A DNA stretch of 64,000 bases from Streptomyces pilosus (GTDB lineage Bacteria; Actinomycetota; Actinomycetes; Streptomycetales; Streptomycetaceae): assembly GCF_014649835.1 (NCBI RefSeq), contig NZ_BMTU01000001.1:1054001-1118000 (forward strand), read 5' to 3'. A program made the translations under genes and the position numbers. The notes beneath the pieces are model-generated. The model did no database searches, was not told the DNA's origin, and was given only the letters and a program-made list of their open reading frames with translations. Below, piece after piece: positions 1 through 8,563 of this stretch. How positions within the stretch are numbered: the stretch's first letter is position 1; every line of letters begins with the position of its first letter.

Positions 1-834
1 TGCGCCGGTGGCGCGCTCGGGGTGCTGGGCGTGTGGAGCCTCGTCGACGACCTCGGCGGGACGTCGGCGGGCGCCGTCCGGCTCGCCGGTGTGGCCGCCG
101 TGGGTGTGCTCGTCCTCGCCCTGCTCGGACTGTTCACGCCGCTGGGGCGGGGCGGACTCGTGGGTGCCGCCGCGGTGACCGTGACGGCCGTCGGCTGGGA
201 GACGGTCCTCGCCGTGCAGTCCGGCGCCGGGACACCGGAGCAGCAGGCGCGCGTCGGTGCCGTGCTCGGCGTGGTCTGCGTGGTCGTGCTCGGGATGCTG
301 CCGCGGCTCGCGCTGATGGCGTCGGGCCTCTCGGGGCTCGACGACCGGCGGGCCGGCGGGGTCTCCGTCAGCCGCCACCAGGTGTCCACCGCCCTGGCCG
401 CCGCCCACCGCGGTCTGGTGCTCGCCACGGTCACCGTGGCCGCGTCGGCCGCAGCGGCCGCCGTACTGGCGCTGCGGGACCCCTCCGTGTGGACGGTCGC
501 GCTGGCCTCGGTCCTCGCGGTGGTGCTGGCCCTGCGGGCCCGGGCGTTCCCGCTGGTCGCCGAGGTGGTCGTGCTGCTGGCCGCCGCCGCGGGCGTCACC
601 GTGCGGCTGCTGCTGGAGTGGGCGGAGCGGTCCTCGGCGGCGGCGCCGCTGGCCGTCCTCGTGGTGCTGGCGGTGCTGCCGCTCCTCGTGCTCGCCGTGC
701 AGCCGGCCGAGCACGTACGGGTACGGCTGCGGCGCGTCGGCGACCTGCTCGAATCGGTGGGCGTCATCGCTCTGCTGCCGCTGCTCGTCGGCGTGTTCGG
801 TGTGTACGGGCGACTGCTCGACACCTTCGCTTAG
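1..834 (+). CDS. eccD: EccD-like type VII secretion membrane protein (5' end outside window)
   Basis: The reading frame is open from the first base, so the gene starts to the left of the window; 277 residues are visible. They are almost entirely hydrophobic, with about eight membrane-spanning stretches (roughly residues 27-48, 52-72, 85-105, 138-155, 160-178, 183-204, 212-233 and 250-270). This matches the C-terminal channel half of EccD, the many-pass subunit of ESX inner-membrane complexes. The ubiquitin-like N-terminal domain expected in this family would lie outside. The assignment rests on topology and on the MinD-like and EccC genes that follow. The stop TAG at 832-834 overlaps the AGGAGG ribosome site (833-838) of the next gene, indicating one transcript. 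Confidence 0.72.
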   Translation, partial: CAGGALGVLGVWSLVDDLGGTSAGAVRLAGVAAVGVLVLALLGLFTPLGRGGLVGAAAVTVTAVGWETVLAVQSGAGTPEQQARVGAVLGVVCVVVLGMLPRLALMASGLSGLDDRRAGGVSVSRHQVSTALAAAHRGLVLATVTVAASAAAAAVLALRDPSVWTVALASVLAVVLALRARAFPLVAEVVVLLAAAAGVTVRLLLEWAERSSAAAPLAVLVVLAVLPLLVLAVQPAEHVRVRLRRVGDLLESVGVIALLPLLVGVFGVYGRLLDTFA

Positions 835-847
835 GAGGCACGGCGGC

Positions 848-2176
848 ATGACGCAGGGGCAGGGCGAGCAGCGGCCGCCGTCCGCGCACGGCGAGGGCGG
901 CGACTGGCAGCGGGACGTGCTGCGTGAGCTGGGCGGCGACGGTCCCGGGAGCGGCCGCCCGGGCGCGGACGCCCGGCGGGCCGAGCCCACGCTGCGGCTC
1001 GTGCACCCCGCGCCCGCGCGGCCCGGCACCACGGCGGAGGCGGACGCGGGCGCGGGCGAGAACGCGTCCGCACCGCACGGCACACCACCCCACGCACCGC
1101 ACGGCACACCGGCCGACGCACCGGCCGAGGCACCGCACGACGCACCGGCCGGGCCCGCGGCCCGGGACCTCGCACCCCGTGCCGGGGCCGCCGACGTGCC
1201 CCGCCCGGGCCGGCCCGCCCCGCCCGCCGCCCGCGAGCCCCACCTCCCCGCGGCCCCCGCCCCCGAGGCCGCCCCCACCCTCGACCCCCGCCTCCTCCTC
1301 GCCCTGGGGAGCCCCCTGCACGGCGACTCCGTGTCCCGGCGCACGGGCAGGGCGCTGCGCAAGCTCACCTCGTCCGTGTCCCAGGACGTCGCCGAACAGA
1401 CCCGCATCGCCCGCGCGTTGCAGCAGCCCGTCACCACCGGCCGGGTGGTGGCCGTCACCTCCATCCGGGGCGGTGTCGGCAAGTCCACCGTGTCCGCGCT
1501 GCTCGGCCGCACCCTCAACCACTACCGGCACGACCCGGTGCTGACCCTGGAGGCGGACACCGCGCTCGGCACCCTGCCGGTGCGCATGGGCGCCGAGGCC
1601 GTGCGCTGGACCGTCGCGGACCTCGCGCCGGTCCTGCACCCCTCCATGAAGCTGACGGACGTGACGGGCTATCTGGTGCCGGTGTCCGACGGCGGCTGGC
1701 TGCTGCCCGCGAGCCGGGGCCAGGTCGGCCCGCCGCTCGACATGACGGCGTACCGCAAGGTGACGCTGGCGCTGCGCCGCTACTTCGCGGTGACCGTGGC
1801 CGACTGCGAGACGCTCCCCGGCGAGGTGGCCCGTACGGCGATGGACACCGCGCACGCCCGGGTGGTGGTCGCGCCGACCACGGCGGAGGGCGTCGGCGCC
1901 ACCCGCCAGGTGCTGGACTGGCTGGCCCGGTTGCCGCACTCGGCCCTCGCCACGACGGTCGTGGCGCTGGTGGCGAACACTCCCGACACGCTCCTCGACG
2001 GCAAGACGGCCGCCGGGCACCTGAAGGATGCGGGGGTCACCGTCGTCACCGTGCCGTACGACCGTCATCTGGCCGGCGGGGGTCCCATCCGCACCGACCT
2101 CCTGGCGCACGCCACCCGGCAGGCCGTGCTGCGGCTGGCCGCCGAGGTGATGGAACGCGCGGTGAGGGTGCGATGA
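848..2176 (+). CDS. MinD/ParA-like ATPase of the type VII secretion locus
   Basis: This 442-residue protein has two parts. Residues 1 to about 150 are disordered and rich in Pro, Ala and His, with repeated HGTP/APAEAP-like units. The rest is a MinD/ParA-type P-loop ATPase with Walker A RGGVGKST at about 207-214. The signature lysine of deviant Walker A motifs (KGGxGK) is arginine here, while the second lysine is kept. The ATG at 848 is chosen because AGGAGG (833-838) precedes it at suitable spacing; an upstream in-frame ATG at 800 lies inside eccD. Large MinD-like proteins with disordered N-termini are common in actinobacterial ESX loci, where a role in positioning or regulating the secretion complex is presumed but not shown. 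Confidence 0.8.
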   Translation: MTQGQGEQRPPSAHGEGGDWQRDVLRELGGDGPGSGRPGADARRAEPTLRLVHPAPARPGTTAEADAGAGENASAPHGTPPHAPHGTPADAPAEAPHDAPAGPAARDLAPRAGAADVPRPGRPAPPAAREPHLPAAPAPEAAPTLDPRLLLALGSPLHGDSVSRRTGRALRKLTSSVSQDVAEQTRIARALQQPVTTGRVVAVTSIRGGVGKSTVSALLGRTLNHYRHDPVLTLEADTALGTLPVRMGAEAVRWTVADLAPVLHPSMKLTDVTGYLVPVSDGGWLLPASRGQVGPPLDMTAYRKVTLALRRYFAVTVADCETLPGEVARTAMDTAHARVVVAPTTAEGVGATRQVLDWLARLPHSALATTVVALVANTPDTLLDGKTAAGHLKDAGVTVVTVPYDRHLAGGGPIRTDLLAHATRQAVLRLAAEVMERAVRVR

Positions 2177-2252
2177 GGGCCCGGCCGGCGCGCAACGGCC
2201 CGTGCCCGCCCCGTCCCTCCTCCGCCACGAACCGCTCCGGAGAAGTCCGCCC

Positions 2253-5200
2253 GTGACCCTGAGAATCGTCCACCGGCCCGCCCGCAGCACCCGGCCCGCC
2301 GAGCCCGCCCGGCCCCGTACCGTCGAGGCGCCGCCCAACCTGCCCGAGGGGAAGATCGGCAACGCGGCCACCGCCCTGCTGCCGATGGCCGGCGTCATGG
2401 GCTCCGTGGTCATGATGACCGTGATCCGCAACAGCCGGTTCGCGGTGGTGGGCGCGGTCGTGCTGGTCTTCGCGCTGCTGGGCGCGGTGGCGCTGTTCGT
2501 GTCGCAGCGCGGCAAGGCGCAGCGCACCCGGCGCACCCAGCGTGAGCGCTATCTGGAGTACCTGGAGGAGCTCCGGGAGGACCTCGGGACCGCCGAGCGC
2601 CGTCTGCGGGACGCGGAACGGGAGCTGAACCCGCCGCCGGAGGCCCTCTACGACCTGGTGCGGGACCCCGCCCGGCTGTGGGAACGGCGCCGCAGGGACG
2701 CCGACTTCCTGCGGGTGCGGGTCGGTCTCGGCGACGTACCGGCCCCGGAGCCGGTGATCCAGCAGAGCGGTTCCGGCGGGGTGCTGACGCCACCGGACCC
2801 GTTCATGCTCAACGAGGCGCGCGCCCTCCAGCGCCGGTTCGCGACCGCCGCCGACGTGCCGCTGACGGTGCCGCTGGACCGGGCAGGGAACGTCAGCGTC
2901 GTCGGTGAGCGGGAGGACGTCCTGCGGGTCGTCCGGGCGCTGCTGGCGCAGACGGCGGTGACGCACGCTCCCGACGACGTGGCGCTGGCCCTCGCCGTGC
3001 CGGGCGAGCGGATCGCCGAGTGGCAGTGGGCGAAGTGGCTGCCGCACGTACTGGACCCGCAGGGGCACGACGGTCCGGTGGCCGCCCGCCGGATCGCGCC
3101 GGACCTCGGTCAGCTGGCCGGACTGCTGCGGCACGAGCTGGGCCGGCGGTCCGCGTACGCGGCGGAGGTGCGGCGCGGCCTGGCCGACCGGAACGCGCTG
3201 CGGCTGACGGACCGGCTGCTGGTCGTCGCCGACGCGCACGGCGAGCCGGCCGCCGAACTGCCCCGCCCGGACTCCGCGGTCGGACTGCCGGAGATGGGGA
3301 TCACCGTGGTGCACCTGCTGCGGGAGCAGGTGCACGAGCCGGACGAGGTGGGCGTGCGCATCACCGTGGACGGCGAGCGGGTGACCGTGGAGGACCTGCG
3401 CCCCTCCGCCACCGAGGGCGCCGCCCGGCCGCCCGCCGCGGAGGGCACCGTCGACCCGGTCACCGCGGCCGGGGCGGAGGGCATCGCCCGGCTGCTGGCC
3501 CCGCTGCGGCTGTCACCGGAGTCCGTCGCCGAGGGCAGCCCCGTCACCGGGCCGGTCGACTTCCCCGCGCTGCTCGGCGTCGCCGATCCCGCCGATCCGG
3601 ACCTGTCCGCCCTGTGGAAGCCCCGCAGCGAACGCGACTTCCTCCGCGTGCCCATCGGCCTCACCGACCGTCACGAACCGGTGCTGCTGGACCTGAAGGA
3701 GTCCTCCCAGCTCGGCATGGGCCCGCACGGGCTGTGCGTGGGCGCGACCGGTTCCGGGAAGAGCGAGCTGCTGCGCACCCTCGTCCTCGCCCTGGCCGCC
3801 ACCCACTCCCCCGAGGACCTGGCGCTGGTCCTGGTCGACTACAAGGGCGGCGCCACCTTCGCCCCCTTCGCCGAACTCCCGCACACCGCCGGGATGATCA
3901 CCAACCTGGAGAACCAGGCCGGGCTCGTCGAACGGGTCCACACCAGCCTCGCCGGTGAGGTCAAGCGCCGCCAGCAGGTGCTGAAGGACGCCGGCAACGT
4001 CGCCGACATCGGTCACTACGGCGTGCTGCGCGCCACGGAACGGCCGGACCTCGAACCCCTCCCCCACCTGTTCGTCGTCATCGACGAGTTCGGTGAACTC
4101 CTCACCGCCAAGCCCGACTTCATCGACCTGTTCCTGTCGATCGGCCGCATCGGCCGCTCCATCGGCGTCCACCTGCTGCTGTCCAGCCAGCGCATCGAGG
4201 GCGGCAAGCTCAAGGGCCTGGACACCTACCTGTCGTACCGGCTGGGCCTGCGCACCTTCTCCGCCGACGAGTCCCGCACGGTCCTCGACACCACCGACGC
4301 CTTCCACCTGCCGCCGCTGCCCGGCTTCGGCTACCTCAAGGTGGACACCTCCACCTACGAACGGTTCAAGGCGGGCTACGTGTCCGGCGTCCACCGCGGC
4401 CCGGCGGCGCGCGAGCGGCGGCCCGAGGAGCCGCTCGCCCTGACCTACCCGGCGTACAACACCGCGGGGCGGGACGAGGAACCGGAGGCGGAACCCTCCG
4501 CGACCCGGCGGGAGACCGGCCCCACCGTGCTGTCCCTCATGGTCGGCCGGCTCGCCGGCGCGGCGCCCGCCGTGCGTCGGGTCTGGCTGCCCCCGCTGCC
4601 GGACGCCGTCGCCCTGGACACGGCCGCCGGACCGGTCCGGGTCTCCGAGGACGGGCTGCACCTGGCGCGCGCCACGGGCGGGATGCGGGTGCCGCTCGGC
4701 GTGCTCGACGACCCGGCCCGGCAGTGGCAGGGCCAGTGGGTGCTGGACCTGACCACGTCCGGCGGTCACGCGGCCGTGATCGGCGGCCCGCAGTCCGGCA
4801 AGACCACGCTCCTGCGGACCCTGGTGCTGTCCCTCGCGGTCACCCACACCCCCCGGGACGTCGCCGTGTACGGCCTGGACCTGGTCGGCGGCGGCCTGTC
4901 GGCGCTGGCCGCCCTGCCGCACGTGGGCGGGATCGCCGGGCGGGCGGACCGGGAGCGGGCGGCCCGCACGGTCGCCGAGGTGCGCACCATGCTCGCCGAG
5001 CGCGAGGACCTGTTCCGCGAGCACGGCATCGACTCCGTGGACCAGCTGCGCCGGCTCCGCGCGCAGGGCCGGCTGCCGCAGCTCGGCTCCACCGACGTCG
5101 TGCTCGTCGTCGACGGTTTCGGCGCGCTGCGCGACGACTTCGCCGACCTCGACGAGCCGGTGGCCGACCTGCTGAAGCGGGGCGGCGGCTACGGCATCCA

Positions 5201-6260
5201 CGTGGTGGCGGGCATGCTGCGCTGGAACGACGTCCGCATCGCCACCCAGTCGCTCTTCGGCACCCGCGTCGAGCTGCGCCTGAACGACCCCGCCGACTCG
5301 TCGGTCGACCGCAAGCTCTCCCAGACCCTGTCGCCGGACGTGCCCGGCCGGGTGCTCACGGACGGCAAGCTGTTCGCGCAGGCCGCGCTGCCCCGGCTCG
5401 ACGGCTCCACCACCACCGGCGACCTGGGGCCCGCCCTGGACGAGGCGGCCCGTACCGTCCGCGCCACCTGGCACGGCGAACCCGCCGCCCCGGTGCGGGT
5501 GCTGCCCGCCCGGCTGCCGGCGACCCGGCTGCCCTCGCCGGCCGCCGAGCCGCGGCGGATACCGGTGGGCCTCGACCAGGACGCCCTCGCCCCCGTCGCC
5601 CTCGACCTCTTCGGCGGCGACCAGCACCTGCTGGTCCTCGGCGACAACGAGTGCGGCAAGACGAACCTGCTGAAGCTGATCGTCGCCGGGCTCGTCGAGC
5701 GGTACGCCGACGACGAACTGGTCTTCGGTGTCTTCGACCCGCGCCGCGGCCTGCGCGGCGTCGTCCCGGAGCCGTACCGGGGCGGCTACGCGCACAACGC
5801 GACGCTCGGCGCCGCCCTCTCCACGGGCATCGCCGCCGAACTCGGCAAGCGGCTGCCGGAGACCGCCGACCCGGACGCGCCCGAGACCGGCGAACCCTCC
5901 TTCCGGGGCCCGCGGATCGTCATCCTCGTCGACGACTACGACATCCTCACCACCGCCGGGCAGCAGCCCCTCGCGCCCTTCCTGCCGTACGTCTCCTCCG
6001 CGCAGGACATCGGCCTGCACTTCGTCCTGGCCCGCCGTACCGCGGGAGCCTCCCGCGCCCTGTACGAGCCGCTGCTGACCACCCTGCGCGAGACGGGCAC
6101 CACCGCCCTGGTGATGGCCGGGGACCGCACCGAGGGACAGCTCTTCCCCGGCCTGTACGCCTCCCAGCAGCCACCGGGCCGGGGCGTCCTGGTCCGCCGC
6201 GGCCGGCGCCACCAGCTCGTCCAGACCGCGCTGGCCGATGCCGGGGAGGAGGACGCGTGA
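2253..6260 (+). CDS. eccC: EccC-type ESX secretion ATPase, three FtsK/SpoIIIE domains
   Basis: A 1335-residue motor protein, the usual full length of a one-chain EccC. Two membrane helices lie near residues 45-65 and 72-92. Three P-loop domains follow: Walker A GATGSGKS (about 496), GGPQSGKTT (about 844) and GDNECGKTN (about 1130). The Walker B of domain 1 reads VVIDEFGE with the catalytic Glu; domains 2 (VVDGFG) and 3 (LVDDYD) lack it. This fits the family model in which domain 1 hydrolyses ATP and the others bind substrates or regulate. The GTG at 2253 is preferred over an in-frame ATG at 2202 because a GGAGAAG ribosome site precedes it and the protein then begins TLRIVHRPAR, as EccC proteins do. 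Its TGA overlaps the next start. Confidence 0.93.
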   Translation: MTLRIVHRPARSTRPAEPARPRTVEAPPNLPEGKIGNAATALLPMAGVMGSVVMMTVIRNSRFAVVGAVVLVFALLGAVALFVSQRGKAQRTRRTQRERYLEYLEELREDLGTAERRLRDAERELNPPPEALYDLVRDPARLWERRRRDADFLRVRVGLGDVPAPEPVIQQSGSGGVLTPPDPFMLNEARALQRRFATAADVPLTVPLDRAGNVSVVGEREDVLRVVRALLAQTAVTHAPDDVALALAVPGERIAEWQWAKWLPHVLDPQGHDGPVAARRIAPDLGQLAGLLRHELGRRSAYAAEVRRGLADRNALRLTDRLLVVADAHGEPAAELPRPDSAVGLPEMGITVVHLLREQVHEPDEVGVRITVDGERVTVEDLRPSATEGAARPPAAEGTVDPVTAAGAEGIARLLAPLRLSPESVAEGSPVTGPVDFPALLGVADPADPDLSALWKPRSERDFLRVPIGLTDRHEPVLLDLKESSQLGMGPHGLCVGATGSGKSELLRTLVLALAATHSPEDLALVLVDYKGGATFAPFAELPHTAGMITNLENQAGLVERVHTSLAGEVKRRQQVLKDAGNVADIGHYGVLRATERPDLEPLPHLFVVIDEFGELLTAKPDFIDLFLSIGRIGRSIGVHLLLSSQRIEGGKLKGLDTYLSYRLGLRTFSADESRTVLDTTDAFHLPPLPGFGYLKVDTSTYERFKAGYVSGVHRGPAARERRPEEPLALTYPAYNTAGRDEEPEAEPSATRRETGPTVLSLMVGRLAGAAPAVRRVWLPPLPDAVALDTAAGPVRVSEDGLHLARATGGMRVPLGVLDDPARQWQGQWVLDLTTSGGHAAVIGGPQSGKTTLLRTLVLSLAVTHTPRDVAVYGLDLVGGGLSALAALPHVGGIAGRADRERAARTVAEVRTMLAEREDLFREHGIDSVDQLRRLRAQGRLPQLGSTDVVLVVDGFGALRDDFADLDEPVADLLKRGGGYGIHVVAGMLRWNDVRIATQSLFGTRVELRLNDPADSSVDRKLSQTLSPDVPGRVLTDGKLFAQAALPRLDGSTTTGDLGPALDEAARTVRATWHGEPAAPVRVLPARLPATRLPSPAAEPRRIPVGLDQDALAPVALDLFGGDQHLLVLGDNECGKTNLLKLIVAGLVERYADDELVFGVFDPRRGLRGVVPEPYRGGYAHNATLGAALSTGIAAELGKRLPETADPDAPETGEPSFRGPRIVILVDDYDILTTAGQQPLAPFLPYVSSAQDIGLHFVLARRTAGASRALYEPLLTTLRETGTTALVMAGDRTEGQLFPGLYASQQPPGRGVLVRRGRRHQLVQTALADAGEEDA

Positions 6261-7660
6261 CCAAGGACGTCATCGCCCTCACCCCGAGGATGCCGGACAC
6301 CTGGGCCCTGCTGGCCGGCCTGTACGCGGGCGGCCCCGAAGCGGCCGTCACCGCCGAGGCCCGGGGCGCGGTGCTGCGCCTGTGCGCCCCGGACGGCAGG
6401 CCCCTGGTGTCCGTGGAGGCCCCGCTGCTCGTCCAGGTCCCCGGGGAGGCCGAGCGGCTGCTCGGACGGGACGTGCCCGTGCCGTTCTGGTGGACCGAGG
6501 CCCGGGCGTCCGGCGCCGTGCCCGAGGCCGGGCCGCTGGCGGCATCGGTGTGCGGGCGGCTCGCCCTGCTGCTGGGCGGCAGCACCTGGCCCGGGGAGGC
6601 GGCGGTGACCGACGTCGTGGACGTACGCGCGGCCGTCGCGCCGGACGACGGGCAGCCGGTCGTCGACGTCCTCACCGACACCACGTCCGTCGTGCTGGCC
6701 GACCGTCCCGTCCTCGCCCTGACCACCTGGCTGTCGGAGGTGCTGCGCGGCACCTCCGGGACGGACCGTGCCCTGCAGATCGTCACCCCGCCGCACGTCC
6801 GGCTCAGCGCCCCCGCCCGCGCCACCCTGCTCCAGGTGCCCAACCGCTGGGTCGTCCAGGACCCCGCGCAGGGCTACTACGACGGGCTGTCCGGGACGGT
6901 GCTGCGCTGGCAGGACGGGACGTTCACGCCCGCGCTGGGCGCGGACGGCACGGCCTCGGTCGCCGAGGCGTTCGGCCGGACGTCGCCGTCGCGGGAGCGG
7001 CAGCTCGTCGTGGCGTTCCGTACGGTGCTGCCCGCCCGCGAGGACGTCGTGCTGGGCGAGGCGCTGGAGGCGGCCTGGCGGGCGCTCACCGGTTCCGCCC
7101 CGGCCGGCTGGGGCACCGCGGAACCCGTCAACCTGCCCTGGTCACCGGGGCGGCTGACCGAACTGGCCCGCGACCGGGCCCCCGAACCCACCCATCTGCT
7201 CGTGACGGGGCATCCCGACCGGCCCGCGCTGGCCTGGATCCGGGTCACCCGGACGACCGCGGGCGTGGAACAGGACGTGACGCTCACCCTCGGCTACGGG
7301 GAGGGTGAGGAACCGCCGCTGGAGGCGATCACCCCCCTCGCCGGGACCCTCGTCGCGGAGCACGGCCTGACGACGATGCTGGCCTCGGTGCGGCGGGCGT
7401 CCCGCGACCTCACCACGGCGCCCGTGCTCCAGGCGCCGCCCGTCCCGGTCGCCTTCACACTGGGGGCGCGGGACGTACGGGGCATCGGGCTCACCCACGC
7501 CCGTCGGCCTCCCGTCGAGGTGCGGCCCGTCGTGCTGGGGTCCGCCGCCGAGCCCGCGCTGCACTATCCGCTGGGCGACGGGTCGGACGCCGGGGCGCTG
7601 GTCCAGCTGCGCCGTCTCGCGGCTCACCTGCGGGCGGGCGTGCCCGGGGCGGAGGCCTGA
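6257..7660 (+). CDS. DUF6177-like protein of the type VII secretion locus
   Basis: A 467-residue soluble protein with no signal peptide or membrane segment. It starts at a GTG overlapping the eccC stop by four bases (GTGA), so translation is coupled. I recognise it only as the conserved protein that follows eccC in Streptomyces ESX loci (DUF6177, from memory). Visible blocks include a middle segment around VPNRWVVQDPAQGYYDG (about residues 195-210) and a C-terminal half with the hydrophobic motif VAFTLGARDVRGIGL. It occupies the place where mycobacterial loci carry EccE, but it lacks N-terminal membrane helices, so it is not a simple EccE. The function is unknown; coupling suggests a stoichiometric partner of EccC. 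Confidence 0.75.
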   Translation: MTKDVIALTPRMPDTWALLAGLYAGGPEAAVTAEARGAVLRLCAPDGRPLVSVEAPLLVQVPGEAERLLGRDVPVPFWWTEARASGAVPEAGPLAASVCGRLALLLGGSTWPGEAAVTDVVDVRAAVAPDDGQPVVDVLTDTTSVVLADRPVLALTTWLSEVLRGTSGTDRALQIVTPPHVRLSAPARATLLQVPNRWVVQDPAQGYYDGLSGTVLRWQDGTFTPALGADGTASVAEAFGRTSPSRERQLVVAFRTVLPAREDVVLGEALEAAWRALTGSAPAGWGTAEPVNLPWSPGRLTELARDRAPEPTHLLVTGHPDRPALAWIRVTRTTAGVEQDVTLTLGYGEGEEPPLEAITPLAGTLVAEHGLTTMLASVRRASRDLTTAPVLQAPPVPVAFTLGARDVRGIGLTHARRPPVEVRPVVLGSAAEPALHYPLGDGSDAGALVQLRRLAAHLRAGVPGAEA

Positions 7661-7679
7661 CGGAGCCTCCGTCCCGGGC

Positions 7680-7707
7680 GGGCCCGGAGCGCGCCGCACA
7701 CGGGCCC
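7680..7707. terminator. Hairpin between convergent ESX and sugar operons
   Basis: GGGCCCG (7680-7686) and CGGGCCC (7701-7707) form a 7-bp perfect stem with a 14-base loop in the 63-bp gap between two convergent operons. Position supports a shared terminator. There is no U-tract, as is usual in Streptomyces. Confidence 0.45.
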
Positions 7708-7723
7708 CGGGCCGGATCGCGGC

Positions 7724-8563
7724 TCAGGGCGCGACGTGCTCGGTGAACCTCCGGGCCGTCTCCGCCAGGACCTCGCGGCCGTCGCGGGCCCACAGGGCGT
7801 CGTTGAACAGCTCGACCTCGATGGGGCCGGTGTAGCCGGCCGCCTCGACGTGGCCCTGCCACTCGCGCATGTCGATCGCGCCGTCACCGATCTGGCCGCG
7901 GCCGTTGAGGACGCCCGCGGGCAGCGGGGTGGTCCAGTCGGCGAGCTGGAAGGTGTGGATGCGGCCCTGCGCACCCGCGCGGGCGATCTGCGCGGGCGCG
8001 GTGTCGTCCCACCAGATGTGGTACGTGTCGACGGTGACGCCGACCTGGTGGGCGGGGAAGCGTTCGGCGAGGTCGAGGGCCTGGGCGAGGGTGGAGACCA
8101 CGCAGCGGTCGGAGGCGAACATGGGATGCAGCGGCTCGATGGCCAGTCTCACCCCGTGGTCCTCGGCGTAGGGGCCGAGTTCGGCGAGCGCGTCCGCGGT
8201 GCGTTCCCGGGCGCCGCGCAGGTCCCTGGAGCCGGGCGGGAGTCCGCCGGAGACCAGGACGAGGGTGTCAGTGCCGAGGGTGGCGGCCTCGTCGACGGCG
8301 CGCCGGTTGTCGGCGAGGGCGGCGGCCCGCTCGGCGGGGCCGGTCGCGGTGAGGAAGCCGCCGCGGCACAGGGTCGTCACCGCCAGCCCCGCGTCCCGGA
8401 CCAGTTTCGCGGTCGCGTCGAGCCCGTACGCCCGGACGGGCTCGCGCCACAGGCCGACGCCCGGCACGCCCAGATCCCGGCAGGCGTCGACGAGTTCCGG
8501 CAGCGAGAGCTGCTTGACCGTCATCTGGTTGATGCTGAAGCGGGCGAGGCCGGCGGTGGTCAC
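7724..8563 (-). CDS. Sugar phosphate isomerase/epimerase-like TIM barrel protein
   Basis: A 279-residue member of the AP-endonuclease-2/xylose-isomerase-like TIM-barrel family, which includes IolE, IolH and many sugar epimerases. Metal-ligand-type residues are visible in RLAIEPLHP (Glu), VTVDTYHIWWDD (Asp and His) and IEVELFND (Glu near the C-terminus). The GTG start at 8563 overlaps the stop of the DUF993 gene by four bases. It is the last gene of a three-gene operon with a DUF993 protein and a Gfo/Idh/MocA dehydrogenase, implying a step in catabolism of an uncommon sugar, cyclitol or 3-keto-glycoside. The substrate cannot be read from the sequence. Confidence 0.85.
   Translation of the reverse strand: MTTAGLARFSINQMTVKQLSLPELVDACRDLGVPGVGLWREPVRAYGLDATAKLVRDAGLAVTTLCRGGFLTATGPAERAAALADNRRAVDEAATLGTDTLVLVSGGLPPGSRDLRGARERTADALAELGPYAEDHGVRLAIEPLHPMFASDRCVVSTLAQALDLAERFPAHQVGVTVDTYHIWWDDTAPAQIARAGAQGRIHTFQLADWTTPLPAGVLNGRGQIGDGAIDMREWQGHVEAAGYTGPIEVELFNDALWARDGREVLAETARRFTEHVAP

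Noticed and set aside
1140..1320. Tandem repeats in the MinD-like gene as a mobile or CRISPR-like repeat
   Set aside because: The periodicity is that of Pro/Ala/His codons in a disordered protein segment, with no conserved spacers.
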